Positions 9,152-17,293 of a stretch of 64,000 nucleotides of DNA are shown piece by piece. The notes below the pieces were generated by a model that was not told where the DNA came from, searched no databases, and saw only the letters and a list, made by a program, of their open reading frames with translations. The stretch is from Paenibacillus sp. HB172176 (GTDB lineage: Bacteria > Bacillota > Bacilli > Paenibacillales > Paenibacillaceae), in NCBI RefSeq assembly GCF_011947265.1, contig NZ_JAATHD010000002.1:62001-126000 (forward strand), in the 5' to 3' direction. Position 1 is the first letter of the stretch. Each line of letters opens with the position of its first letter. A program made the translations under genes and the position numbers.

Positions 9152-9164
9152 GGGAGGATATTTC

Positions 9165-10643
9165 ATGTCATTAATTAATGTAACCCGTCTTACCTTTGCC
9201 TATGAGGGCAATTACGATACAATCTTCGATGATGTAAGCTTCCAGCTCCACACGGATTGGAAGTTAGGCTTTACCGGACGAAATGGCAGAGGGAAGACGA
9301 CCTTTCTTAAGCTGCTGCAAGGAAAGCATGAGTACAGCGGTCATATTTCGGCAGATGTGACGTTTGACTATTTCCCGTTTCCCGTCGAAGACGGGGAAGA
9401 AATGACGATTAATGTCGTTAATCAAATCGTCCATGAGTATGAGCACTGGGAATTGCTGCGTGAGCTTAATCTGCTGGGAGTAGCGGAGGATGCCCTGTAT
9501 CGGCCATACCATACGCTATCCAATGGCGAGCGGACGAAGGTGCAGCTTGCGGCCTTGTTCCTGAAGGAGAACAGCTTCCTGCTTATCGACGAGCCGACCA
9601 ATCATCTGGATCTGCACGGGAGAAGGCTGGTCAGTGATTATTTGAAGGAGAAACGCGGCTTCATTCTGGTATCGCATGATCGGGTTTTCCTGGATGCCTG
9701 CATTGATCACATTCTGTCCATTAACAAAACGCAGATTGATATTCAGAAGGGCAATTTCTCTTCCTGGCTGGTCAATAAGGAACGACAGGATCGGTACGAG
9801 CTTGCCGAGAACGAAAAGCTGGGCCGGGAAGTGAAGCGCATGTCCCAGGCGGCCAAACGGACAAATCAGTGGTCGCATGAGGTCGAAAAATCGAAAAATG
9901 GAACGAGAAATTCAGGCTCCAAGGTGGATAAAGGCTATGTCGGCCACAAAGCAGCCAAGATGATGAAACGCTCCAAATCCATCGAACAACGTCAGCAGAC
10001 CGCGCTAGAGGAGAAATCGAAGCTGCTCAAAAATATAGAAAGCGCGGAAAACCTCAAGCTCAACCAGCTTCCCTATCACAAGAGCAGGCTCCTGGAGCTC
10101 GATCATGTGTCGATCTATTACGGCGAGGAGCAGGTTTGCGAGGAGGTGAGCTTTGTGATAGAACAGGGAGAACGAATTGCGCTTGCAGGCCGGAACGGAT
10201 CCGGAAAATCAAGCCTGCTAAGGCTCATTCTCGGAGACGATATGAGTTATAGCGGGGCTGTTCGTAAGGACCGGGAATTGAAAATTTCATATGTGTCTCA
10301 GGATACGGAGCATCTTGCCGGCAGCTTATCCGCCTATGCGGCTGATCAAGACATTGATGAAAGCTTGTTCAAATCGATTCTGCGCAAGCTTGATTTCTCC
10401 AGACTGCAATTCGAGAAGGATATCGCTTCCTACAGCGGGGGTCAGAAGAAAAAGGTGTTGATCGCGCGAAGCTTATGCGATGCTGCCCATCTCTATGTTT
10501 GGGATGAGCCGCTCAACTTCATCGATGTCATCTCGCGTATGCAGTTGGAGGAGCTGCTGCTCGCCTACAAACCGACGATTCTGTTCGTCGAGCATGATCA
10601 GGCCTTCTGCGAGCATATTGCCACGAAGACGATTGAACTTTGA
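9165..10643 (+). CDS. ABC-F ribosomal protection protein, Lsa-type
   Basis: A 492-residue protein with two ABC ATPase domains and no membrane segments. Domain 1 has GRNGRGKTT, signature LSNGERTKV and Walker B FLLIDEPTNHLDL; domain 2 has GRNGSGKSS, signature YSGGQKKKV and LYVWDEPLNFID. A charged linker of roughly 80 residues, rich in Lys, Arg and Gln, separates them, as in antibiotic-resistance ABC-F proteins that enter the ribosomal E site and displace lincosamides, pleuromutilins or streptogramin A. The N-terminus (TFAYEG...TDWKLGFTGRNGRGKTT) is closest to the Lsa group as I recall it. ATG 9165 follows GGGAGGAT. The attenuator-like leader supports an inducible resistance role; exact drug range is unknown. 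Confidence 0.88.
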   Translation: MSLINVTRLTFAYEGNYDTIFDDVSFQLHTDWKLGFTGRNGRGKTTFLKLLQGKHEYSGHISADVTFDYFPFPVEDGEEMTINVVNQIVHEYEHWELLRELNLLGVAEDALYRPYHTLSNGERTKVQLAALFLKENSFLLIDEPTNHLDLHGRRLVSDYLKEKRGFILVSHDRVFLDACIDHILSINKTQIDIQKGNFSSWLVNKERQDRYELAENEKLGREVKRMSQAAKRTNQWSHEVEKSKNGTRNSGSKVDKGYVGHKAAKMMKRSKSIEQRQQTALEEKSKLLKNIESAENLKLNQLPYHKSRLLELDHVSIYYGEEQVCEEVSFVIEQGERIALAGRNGSGKSSLLRLILGDDMSYSGAVRKDRELKISYVSQDTEHLAGSLSAYAADQDIDESLFKSILRKLDFSRLQFEKDIASYSGGQKKKVLIARSLCDAAHLYVWDEPLNFIDVISRMQLEELLLAYKPTILFVEHDQAFCEHIATKTIEL

Positions 10644-10662
10644 GCAAATGATCAGCTTTACA

Positions 10663-10677
10663 TACCCTTATGGGGTA
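10663..10677 (+). promoter_or_regulatory. CsoR-type copper operator upstream of csoR
   Basis: TACCCTTATGGGGTA is a near-palindrome inside a longer ACATACCC/GGGGTATGT repeat. It is the exact reverse complement of the site before copA. TTTACA at 10657 and TAGGAT at 10681 would flank it as promoter elements, so CsoR binding would block transcription until copper arrives. Confidence 0.75.
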
Positions 10678-10707
10678 TGTTAGGATAACGATAAGGAGGC
10701 TGAGCGC

Positions 10708-11034
10708 ATGGAATTGGAACAGCAATCAGAAGCAGCTTGTCATGCCGGGAATCACGAGCGTAAGAGCCATCATTCCGATGCCGTCAAGAATAATTTGACT
10801 TCGAGATTGAATCGAATTGAAGGCCAGGTACGCGGAATTAAGGGCATGATCGACAAGGATACGTACTGCGATGATGTGCTCAATCAGCTTGCCGCCGTTC
10901 AGTCTGCGCTTAATAGCGTAGGGAAGCTTCTGTTGGAGCATCATATGAACAGCTGCGTGGTCGAACGGCTTCAAGAAGGCGATCACGATGTGATCAAAGA
11001 GCTGATGGTAACCATGAACAAGCTGATCAAATAA
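10708..11034 (+). CDS. csoR: Copper-sensing repressor CsoR
   Basis: A 108-residue all-helical DUF156/CsoR-family repressor. The copper ligands of the family are visible: Cys54 in YCDD, and His79 and Cys83 in HHMNSC. The conserved core is present (SRLNRIEGQVRGIKGMI). The N-terminal 25 residues are rich in His and Cys (CHAGNHERKSHH) and go beyond the family core, possibly giving extra metal contact. CsoR dissociates from its operator on binding Cu(I). AAGGAGG at 10693-10699 sets the start. It heads the csoR-copZ-copA cluster, and the operator just upstream implies self-control. Confidence 0.93.
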   Translation: MELEQQSEAACHAGNHERKSHHSDAVKNNLTSRLNRIEGQVRGIKGMIDKDTYCDDVLNQLAAVQSALNSVGKLLLEHHMNSCVVERLQEGDHDVIKELMVTMNKLIK

Positions 11035-11056
11035 TTAGCTGAAGGAGCGATGAATC

Positions 11057-11263
11057 ATGTCATCAGTTACATTGAAGGTTTCCGGAATGTCTTGCGGTCA
11101 TTGCGTGAGTTCCGTCGAAGGTGCGATGAAGGAACTGGGCGCAAGCGGCGAGGTGGATCTGAAGAGCGGAGCCGTTACTGTCCGTTATGACGAGTCGAAG
11201 GTGACACTGGACGCGATTAAGGAAGCCATTGAGGATCAAGGCTACGATGTGGTGAAAGGATAG
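11057..11263 (+). CDS. copZ: Copper chaperone CopZ
   Basis: A 68-residue single heavy-metal-associated domain, the usual size of CopZ. The copper-binding motif is GMSCGHC near residues 10-16, followed by the standard beta-alpha-beta pattern and the closing IEDQGYDV. It carries Cu(I) in the cytosol to the CopA ATPase encoded next. GAAGGAGC precedes the ATG. The gap to csoR is only 22 bases, so the two are co-transcribed. Confidence 0.94.
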   Translation: MSSVTLKVSGMSCGHCVSSVEGAMKELGASGEVDLKSGAVTVRYDESKVTLDAIKEAIEDQGYDVVKG

Positions 11264-11307
11264 GGGAGGAGGGTATCCCCTTCCTATTCTTTTTTTTGGT
11301 TTATATA

Positions 11308-11322
11308 TACCCCATAAGGGTA
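11308..11322 (+). promoter_or_regulatory. CsoR-type copper operator upstream of copA
   Basis: TACCCCATAAGGGTA lies inside TATATACCCC/GGGTATATTA, 24 bases before the copA start. It matches the site before csoR base for base on the opposite strand, so copA probably has its own copper-controlled promoter in addition to readthrough. Confidence 0.75.
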
Positions 11323-11345
11323 TATTAACAGAAGAGGTGAATCCA

Positions 11346-13571
11346 ATGAATGAACAACAAGCTAACTCGAATGAAATCGATTTGAATCTGGTTGGCATGA
11401 CCTGCGCGGCTTGCGCCAGTCGAATCGAGAAGGGGCTGAACAAGCTGCCCGGCGTGAGCAAGGCGACCGTTAACTTCGCGCTGGAAACCGCCCATGTCTC
11501 ATACAGCGAGGCAGAGATTTCCGTGGAGGCTATGCTGGATAAAGTACAGAAGCTCGGCTATCAGGCGATATTAAAGCAAGCGGGTGGACAAAACTCCGAT
11601 TACAAGAAGAAGGAGGTTCGCCGCAAAACGGTTCAGCTGTCGCTGTCGATTCTATTGTCGCTGCCGCTGCTTTGGGCGATGGCCGGTCATTTCTCTTTCA
11701 CGTCATGGATCTACGTGCCAGAGCTCTTCATGAATCCGTGGGTTCAGCTGATTCTGGCGAGTCCGGTGCAATTTCTCATCGGAGGCCAATTCTACATCGG
11801 CGCGTATAAAGCTCTGCGGAATAAGAGCGCCAACATGGATGTGCTCGTGGCGCTGGGCACCTCAGCCGCTTATTTCTACAGTCTCTACCTCACCCTGGAG
11901 TGGGCTGCGGACGAACGGGCCATGCATGCACCCGAGCTCTATTATGAGACAAGCTCGATTCTCATTACGCTCATCCTTCTGGGGAAGCTATTCGAATCGC
12001 TGGCCAAAGGACGAACCTCCGAGGCGATCAAGAAGCTCATGCAGCTTCAGGCGAAGGAGGCCATCGTCATTCGCGACGGGGTGGAAATGACGCTGCCTGT
12101 CGAAGAAGTCGTCGTGAATGATACAGTAATCGTAAAGCCCGGTTCAAAAATTCCGATTGACGGGGAGGTCATAGACGGTCTCTCCGCCGTGGATGAATCG
12201 ATGCTCACCGGAGAGAGCTTGCCCGTTGAGAAGAGAGCGGGGGATACTGTGTTCGGAGCCACGTTGAACAAGAACGGTTCTCTTCGGATAAGGGCCGCAC
12301 GAATCGGCAAGGAGACGGCGCTTGCGCAGATCATCCAGGTTGTAGAGGACGCGCAGGGCTCGAAGGCGCCGATTCAGCGCGTGGCGGATAAGATCTCCGG
12401 CATTTTCGTGCCTATCGTCGTCGGAATTGCTGCGATTACCTTCTTTGTCTGGTTTATGTTTGTCGATCCCGGCGATTTCGCGTCTGCATTGGAGAAAGCC
12501 ATCGCGGTTCTCGTCATTGCCTGTCCTTGCGCACTTGGACTTGCAACGCCGACTTCCATCATGGCCGGCTCCGGCCGGGCTGCGGAATTCGGGATTCTCT
12601 TCAAAGGCGGCGAGCATTTGGAGGCGATGCAGCGGGTACACACGATCATTTTGGACAAAACAGGCACGGTAACGAAGGGGAAGCCCGAATTAACGCATAT
12701 TGAAATCATCGACGGCATGAACGAGGAAGAAGCGCTGCGGCTTATCGGCTCGGCAGAGAAGCAGTCGGAGCATCCGCTGGCTGAAGCGATCGTAAGCGGC
12801 ATCGCGGATCGCGGCATCCTTCTTTCTTCGACGGAGCAGTTCGAGGCTGTTCCCGGCTACGGCATTCGCGCGACCGTAGATGGCAAGACGGTTCTGGTAG
12901 GCACACGCAAGCTTATGCAACAAGAGGAAGTGGACATTAGAAGCGCAATCATGTCCATGGAACTGCTCGAGAGCGAAGGCAAGACGGCAATGCTCGCAGC
13001 TATTGAAGGGAAATACGCGGGACTGATAGCAGTCGCCGACACGATCAAGGAATCCTCGAGAGCAGCAATTGCGAAGCTCAGAGGAATGAATATCGATGTC
13101 ATCATGGTTACCGGCGACAACCAGCGAACGGCAGAAGCGATTGCGAGGGAGGCGGGCATCGAGCAAGTGCTGGCCGAGGTGCTGCCTGAGGGCAAAGCCG
13201 CCGAAGTGAAGAAGCTGCAAGCCGAGGGCAAGACCGTAGCTATGGTCGGAGACGGCATCAATGACGCGCCAGCGCTGGCAACTGCGGATATCGGGGTGGC
13301 AATCGGAACCGGAACGGATATCGCGATGGAGGCCGGAGATATTACCCTGATGCGCGGCGATCTTGCAAGTCTTGCCGATGCGGTCGTCATGAGCCGCAGA
13401 ACCATGGCCAATATTAAGCAAAACCTGTTCTGGGCGCTTGGCTATAACGCGCTTGGCATACCGATCGCGGCGATCGGTCTTCTTGCTCCGTGGGTGGCGG
13501 GCGCCGCCATGGCGCTTAGCTCCGTATCCGTCGTCATTAACGCTCTGAGATTGCAAAGAGTGAAGCTCTAG
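11346..13571 (+). CDS. copA: Copper-exporting P-type ATPase CopA
   Basis: A 741-residue P1B-type ATPase that pumps Cu(I) out of the cell. Visible parts in order: one N-terminal metal-binding domain with GMTCAACAS (Cys20, Cys23), membrane helices, the CPC copper site in the membrane (Cys393-Pro-Cys395, within [12 protein letters not shown]), the phosphorylated Asp437 in DKTGT, the SEHPLAEA motif of P1B pumps, and [10 protein letters not shown]. The ATG at 11346 follows AGAGGTGA; an in-frame GTG three codons earlier overlaps that site and is less likely. It has a single N-terminal metal domain, where some homologues have two. It forms the core of the copper efflux module with CopZ. Confidence 0.96.
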   Translation: MNEQQANSNEIDLNLVGMTCAACASRIEKGLNKLPGVSKATVNFALETAHVSYSEAEISVEAMLDKVQKLGYQAILKQAGGQNSDYKKKEVRRKTVQLSLSILLSLPLLWAMAGHFSFTSWIYVPELFMNPWVQLILASPVQFLIGGQFYIGAYKALRNKSANMDVLVALGTSAAYFYSLYLTLEWAADERAMHAPELYYETSSILITLILLGKLFESLAKGRTSEAIKKLMQLQAKEAIVIRDGVEMTLPVEEVVVNDTVIVKPGSKIPIDGEVIDGLSAVDESMLTGESLPVEKRAGDTVFGATLNKNGSLRIRAARIGKETALAQIIQVVEDAQGSKAPIQRVADKISGIFVPIVVGIAAITFFVWFMFVDPGDFASALEKAIAVLVIACPCALGLATPTSIMAGSGRAAEFGILFKGGEHLEAMQRVHTIILDKTGTVTKGKPELTHIEIIDGMNEEEALRLIGSAEKQSEHPLAEAIVSGIADRGILLSSTEQFEAVPGYGIRATVDGKTVLVGTRKLMQQEEVDIRSAIMSMELLESEGKTAMLAAIEGKYAGLIAVADTIKESSRAAIAKLRGMNIDVIMVTGDNQRTAEAIAREAGIEQVLAEVLPEGKAAEVKKLQAEGKTVAMVGDGINDAPALATADIGVAIGTGTDIAMEAGDITLMRGDLASLADAVVMSRRTMANIKQNLFWALGYNALGIPIAAIGLLAPWVAGAAMALSSVSVVINALRLQRVKL

Positions 13572-13657
13572 GGTCTGAATGCGCCGCGAGACGGCTATAC
13601 TAGCTGGTATGGGCAGGCCTGCCTGTTCCAATCAAGGATGGAAGGAAGACATCGATT

Positions 13658-14251
13658 TTGAGAACATCAATCGCAATTGCAGCAGCAGCGGCAATGCTGG
13701 CAACGGCATTAAGCGGCTGCACCAATCATCACATTTCGGATGCGGGACAAGCTCCCGACAGCGGCTATGAAGCCTCGAATCACACTAACATGGCACTCGG
13801 TGCGTCTACAGGCATGGATATGCTTCACTCTTCTTCGGCAGAGCTTCCCGAAGGCCTTCAAGCGGCAGAGCATCCCAAGTTCAAAATCGGCAGCAGCGTC
13901 ATTCTTCATGCTGACCATATGCCGGGCATGGAGGGCGCGAATGCAACGATCGTCGGCGCCTATAATACGATCGCCTGCGCCGTAACCTACACGCCGACAA
14001 CGGGAGGCGATGAGGTGAAGGATCATAAATGGGTCATTCGCGAGGAGCTCCGGAACGCGATTAGAAGCGCTTTATATCCGGGAAATGAGGTAGTGCTCGA
14101 AGCCGATCATATGAACGGCATGGCAGGGGCTCGGGGAACTATCGATTCCGCTGAGAAGACGGTCGTCTATATGGTCGATTATACGCCGGCCGACGGCGGG
14201 GAAATGGTGAAAAATCACAAGTGGGTAACGGAGGACGAGCTGTCGTATTAG
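13658..14251 (+). CDS. YdhK-like lipoprotein with two DUF1541 repeats
   Basis: A 197-residue secreted lipoprotein: a signal segment ends in ALSGC (Cys20). The rest holds two tandem copies of a domain of about 60 residues, each with HADHMPGMEGA or EADHMNGMAGA followed by VTYTP or VDYTP and KDHKWV or KNHKWV. This is the DUF1541/YdhK family, which often sits with copper genes; the Met- and His-rich loops would suit copper binding, but that is inference. The start is TTG at 13658 after GGAAGGAAG. It follows copA by 86 bases with a 12-base palindrome (13612-13623) between, so it may belong to the same copper regulon. Confidence 0.8.
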   Translation: MRTSIAIAAAAAMLATALSGCTNHHISDAGQAPDSGYEASNHTNMALGASTGMDMLHSSSAELPEGLQAAEHPKFKIGSSVILHADHMPGMEGANATIVGAYNTIACAVTYTPTTGGDEVKDHKWVIREELRNAIRSALYPGNEVVLEADHMNGMAGARGTIDSAEKTVVYMVDYTPADGGEMVKNHKWVTEDELSY

Positions 14252-14306
14252 CCGTTCAGTCCGGCGGAATGCTCGTTGATCATACTTGCAGTGCAAAAAA
14301 GCGATT

Positions 14307-14340
14307 AGACCTTAGGCTTTCGAGAGCATAAGGTCTATTT
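14307..14340 (+). terminator. Probable terminator of the copper module
   Basis: AGACCTTA pairs with TAAGGTCT around a GCTTTCGAGAGC inner stem. Only a short T stretch follows, so strength is uncertain. Confidence 0.5.
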
Positions 14341-14409
14341 GCTATGCAACCTTCCAGATGCTGGATGCGTCTATTTACTAGTAACAGAGGGGGAAAGGAT
14401 TGTGATGTT

Positions 14410-15267
14410 TTGAATTGGAAGTCGCTTACAATTGTAGTCGCGGCGGCGATTATGCTGGCAGGTTTTTGGTTTTACGCCAATCGTTCTTCAGCGGTCTATG
14501 AACGAATTATGAATAAGGATGGCTATGAAGTCCACATGCTTCTGGAACAAATTTCGACAGAGTTTGATGTGCAGCCGGAATGGATTCCGAAGCAGGATGG
14601 CGAGGAAACGAAATTAAATCTTGTTATTGCGAACCAATACGATACGGATATTGTGCTTGAGAGCATAAGTAGATGGGATCGGAACATTGTTGTCAATATC
14701 CAAGGGAAACATAAGCTTGACCGGCATTCTGGGCAGTTTTTATCCAACACAGTATTCAATCCTGACGGGTCTTACTCATTCACAAATGGCGAGAAACGTT
14801 GGTCCGTAACAAGCCCTGCAGGTGAAGATCTATTGAAAGAGAGATACGGCAATGGCGATGGACCAGGCGATCAATCAAGTATAAGTATCGACATCAAGTA
14901 TCTGGATCAAATGAAGGAAGGCTTTCACGTTCGTTTCTCGGGTTACAATGCCTATCATTATCGGCAGACGCAGCAAGATCACTCTTTGTTCTGGCTTATC
15001 TTCTCTCTATTCATCGTAATAGCGCTCGTCAAGCTCTACGATTCCCGCTCCGAGCAAGAGAGACATCTCGGATGGAAGCTGATTGGTTATAGCATTCTCG
15101 GCGGCTTTACGTTTTCGCTTAATTCGCTTCGAATTCCGCTTGGGTTTATCCTCTATTTGATGTTTCTCAAGAAGGATAAGACGAACAGCGATATTAAGCA
15201 TAAAGCCGCTTTACTTGGATTGCTCGTCTACGCGATGCCTTTCTTCGTTTCCATTTTCTCCAGTTAG
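14410..15267 (+). CDS. Hypothetical membrane protein
   Basis: About 285 residues from a TTG start at 14410, which follows GGGGGAAAGG; a longer frame from ATG 14344 gives an implausible N-terminus. One membrane segment at the N-terminus (SLTIVVAAAIMLAGFWFYA) is followed by a soluble region of about 170 residues, then three or four hydrophobic segments near the C-terminus (SLFWLIFSLFIVIALVKLY, a GGFTFSLNSLRIPLGFILYL hairpin, and LGLLVYAMPFFVSIFS). I do not recognise the family. It stands alone between the copper module and the fusB-like gene. Confidence 0.6.
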   Translation: MNWKSLTIVVAAAIMLAGFWFYANRSSAVYERIMNKDGYEVHMLLEQISTEFDVQPEWIPKQDGEETKLNLVIANQYDTDIVLESISRWDRNIVVNIQGKHKLDRHSGQFLSNTVFNPDGSYSFTNGEKRWSVTSPAGEDLLKERYGNGDGPGDQSSISIDIKYLDQMKEGFHVRFSGYNAYHYRQTQQDHSLFWLIFSLFIVIALVKLYDSRSEQERHLGWKLIGYSILGGFTFSLNSLRIPLGFILYLMFLKKDKTNSDIKHKAALLGLLVYAMPFFVSIFSS

Positions 15268-15276
15268 CTAACCGTC

Positions 15277-15306
15277 TTGCACAGCAAGAACCGCCTCCCT
15301 TATAAT
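15277..15306 (+). promoter_or_regulatory. Promoter of the fusB-like transcript
   Basis: TTGCAC at 15277-15282 and a perfect TATAAT at 15301-15306 are 18 bases apart. CCGCCTCCCTT at 15291-15301 is repeated inverted as AAGGGAGGCGG at 15321-15331, so the -10 region and the ribosome site of the leader peptide form one inverted repeat. Confidence 0.7.
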
Positions 15307-15336
15307 AGAGCTATTGCAACAAGGGAGGCGGTACAC

Positions 15337-15390
15337 ATGGCAAATCATTTTGCCGGTATAAGACGCGACTCATGCAGAGCCTACATTTAG
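15337..15390 (+). CDS. Leader peptide of the fusB-like gene
   Basis: A 17-codon reading frame, MANHFAGIRRDSCRAYI, with one of the best ribosome sites in the region (AAGGGAGGCGG, spacing about 5) just downstream of a strong promoter. Its stop codon abuts a hairpin (GGGCGAT/ATCGCCC). It is too short to be a usual protein and lies 110 bases before the fusB-like start. Leader peptides that control translation have been described for fusB of Staphylococcus; the same role here is inferred from position and structure. Confidence 0.5.
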   Translation: MANHFAGIRRDSCRAYI

Positions 15391-15499
15391 GGCGATCTTT
15401 GCATGAGGGGATTCGATGAACGCATCGCCCGTCAAATCGACTCTAATGAAAGGCTTTGCTCTTATTTGGATTATCCATCATAATAAGGAGCTGAAAGCC
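15390..15499 (+). promoter_or_regulatory. Putative translational attenuator before the fusB-like gene
   Basis: Two hairpins are visible. GGGCGAT (15390-15396) pairs with ATCGCCC (15424-15430) right after the leader peptide stop. GGCTTT-GCTC (15452-15461) pairs with GAGC (15488-15491) and AAAGCC (15494-15499), burying part of the AAGGAG ribosome site and reaching the base before the start codon. A competing pairing exists between AGAGC inside the leader peptide gene (15376-15380) and GCTCT (15458-15462). Ribosome stalling on the leader could therefore free the ribosome site. Confidence 0.5.
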
Positions 15500-16159
15500 A
15501 TGAGTCAAACATTCATTAAAAACCATCAATATAACGAAATCAAGAAGCAAATCGGCAGGCTGCAGAAGGCGTGCATGACCGTATCCGACAGGAAAGTGAT
15601 CGAAGCGGTGCGGGACGAAACAGCAGCGAAGATTAGCGCCTTGTTCTCGGACGCGGACGAGAAAGGGAAGGAATTGCTGGGCGGTCTGGAGACTTTGAAG
15701 GAAGAAGCGGATTTTCGGCGTTATATGAGCGCGTTGGAGCCTTATTTAGCTGAATTCGAGCCGGTGACGGAGAGCGGAATCAAGAAGCTGTTTCCCAAAA
15801 TCAAGAAGCTCAAAGTGCCCAATCTGGCGGAGATGGACTTCAGGCATATGACGTACCTGGGCTGGAGGGATATTGCGACGAATCGCTTGTTCATCGTGTA
15901 TCGCCAGAACGGCAAGCTCCTTGGCGTCGAGGGAAAGTATGCGCCATCGAACAAGAAAGGCGTTTGCTTCGCCTGCAACCGACATGCCGAGGTTGCTTTA
16001 TATACGGCAGCGGCCAAATGGAAGCCGACCGGAGCTTCGTCTGATTATTATAGAGCGATAGGCAATTATCTCTGCGTGCACAGCGAGACTTGCAACGAGA
16101 ACATCACGAATGTGGATGCTCTGGAGACCTTCCTTCATGGCGTGCTGGTGGGGCCGTAA
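15500..16159 (+). CDS. FusB-family elongation factor G-binding protein
   Basis: A 219-residue protein matching FusB/FusC in length and architecture. An N-terminal helical bundle is followed by a treble-clef-like zinc finger: Cys156 and Cys159 (CFAC) with His194 and Cys198 (HSETC). FusB proteins bind EF-G and release it from the ribosome when fusidic acid has locked it there, giving fusidic acid resistance; chromosomal homologues in Bacillota may have a housekeeping role. ATG 15500 with AAGGAG at 15485-15490 is preferred to the in-frame ATG at 15416. The long structured leader with a small reading frame suggests induction by ribosome stalling. Confidence 0.87.
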   Translation: MSQTFIKNHQYNEIKKQIGRLQKACMTVSDRKVIEAVRDETAAKISALFSDADEKGKELLGGLETLKEEADFRRYMSALEPYLAEFEPVTESGIKKLFPKIKKLKVPNLAEMDFRHMTYLGWRDIATNRLFIVYRQNGKLLGVEGKYAPSNKKGVCFACNRHAEVALYTAAAKWKPTGASSDYYRAIGNYLCVHSETCNENITNVDALETFLHGVLVGP

Positions 16160-16173
16160 CTTTATAGCCTTTC

Positions 16174-16220
16174 AACGAGAGCTGCTTCAGGGGACATTAC
16201 TTCCTCGAAGCAGCTCTTCT
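16174..16220. terminator. Inverted repeat between convergent genes
   Basis: GAGAGCTGCTTC pairs with GAAGCAGCTCTTCTC across 20 bases between the fusB-like gene and the convergent hydrolase gene. It may terminate both, though T runs are weak on both sides. Confidence 0.5.
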
Positions 16221-16234
16221 CATGCCTATAACCG

Positions 16235-17200
16235 CTAATCAGCAGCAGAAGCCAGAATCGGCGCAATCGATTGCCGGAATACATCGGCCTCGCTGCGATC
16301 CTTCTTGCGCTTATCGTCTGTAAGCACGACCACTGTCTCCAGCTTTGGTATAATGTAGATGAACTGTCCGCCGTAACCCCTTGCATAATAGTAATCAAAA
16401 GCGGTGAAGGCGATCGAACCTTCACGGGTTTCAAGCTCGTCCGGGCCGAAGCTGTCTATCCACCAATGCCAGCCGTAGAAGCCTCGGTTTGGCCGATTGA
16501 CGGTAACGTAGGGCTGAGTCGATATTTTGACACGCTTCTCGGACAGGAGCCTCCGGCCTTGCCATAGGCCATTCCCAAGGAACAGTTGCCCGAATGCGAG
16601 CATATCCGAGGGACGAAGCCATAGTCCGAAACCGCCGGTGTGTATGCCCTTGGGATCGCTCTCCCAGCGATAATCCCGAATGTCCAGCGCTGAGAAAAGA
16701 CGCTCCTCGGCGAAGCGGGCTACGGGATTGCCGACGGCCTGCGCCAGAATGGCGGAGAGGAGCTGGGAGGCTCCGGAATTATACTCCATCCTCGCACCTG
16801 GCGTTTCAGCCATTGGCTGATCTAACGCGAAGCGGACCCAATCGTCCGTTCGCGTCATTCGAGGGAATGAATTCTGTCCTCCGAATTCCGTCCAATCAAA
16901 GCCGGCCGTCATCGTAAGGAGATGCTCTAGCGTTATAGCCCTCTTCCTAGGGTCTGGATCAGCGTCAAGCTCGGGGAAAAAAACAGAGATCGGCGTGTTC
17001 GCCGCCGGAAGAAGCCCTTCGTCCATCGCGATGCAGATTAAGGCGGATAGAATGCTTTTCGTGCAGGAATTGATCTTGCTGATTTCACCAGGAATGCTTC
17101 GGTTACGGTAATGCTCGAACAGGAGCTTATTGCTCCGCGAGATCAGGCAGCTTCTTAGATCGTAAGACGCGATAGCCGCTAATAATGCGGAAGAATTCAT
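16235..17200 (-). CDS. Serine hydrolase of the class C beta-lactamase/DD-peptidase family
   Basis: A 321-residue penicillin-binding-protein-like serine hydrolase. The nucleophile tetrad is Ser45-Cys-Thr-Lys48 and the second motif is Tyr140-Asn141-Ser142. A late GGQFIYIIP strand could supply the third element in place of KTG. There is no evident signal peptide at the N-terminus (MNSSALLAAIASYDLRSC), so it may be cytoplasmic and act as an esterase or peptidase instead of as a true beta-lactamase. Members of this broad family (Pfam Beta-lactamase) are common as single genes in Paenibacillus. Function on beta-lactams cannot be read from sequence. Confidence 0.82.
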   Translation of the reverse strand: MNSSALLAAIASYDLRSCLISRSNKLLFEHYRNRSIPGEISKINSCTKSILSALICIAMDEGLLPAANTPISVFFPELDADPDPRKRAITLEHLLTMTAGFDWTEFGGQNSFPRMTRTDDWVRFALDQPMAETPGARMEYNSGASQLLSAILAQAVGNPVARFAEERLFSALDIRDYRWESDPKGIHTGGFGLWLRPSDMLAFGQLFLGNGLWQGRRLLSEKRVKISTQPYVTVNRPNRGFYGWHWWIDSFGPDELETREGSIAFTAFDYYYARGYGGQFIYIIPKLETVVVLTDDKRKKDRSEADVFRQSIAPILASAAD

Positions 17201-17293
17201 GGTATCATTCCTTCATAAGTCATTTGGTCCATTGCCGCTCATGCTTATGCTCCATCATAACAAATTCGATCATTGGAAAGCGAGGAAGTACGA

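Noticed and set aside
9165-10643. Housekeeping ABC-F protein (EttA/Uup/YfmR type)
   Set aside because: The protein is shorter, has a long basic linker and an Lsa-like start, and its gene has an attenuator-like leader, which fits a resistance type.
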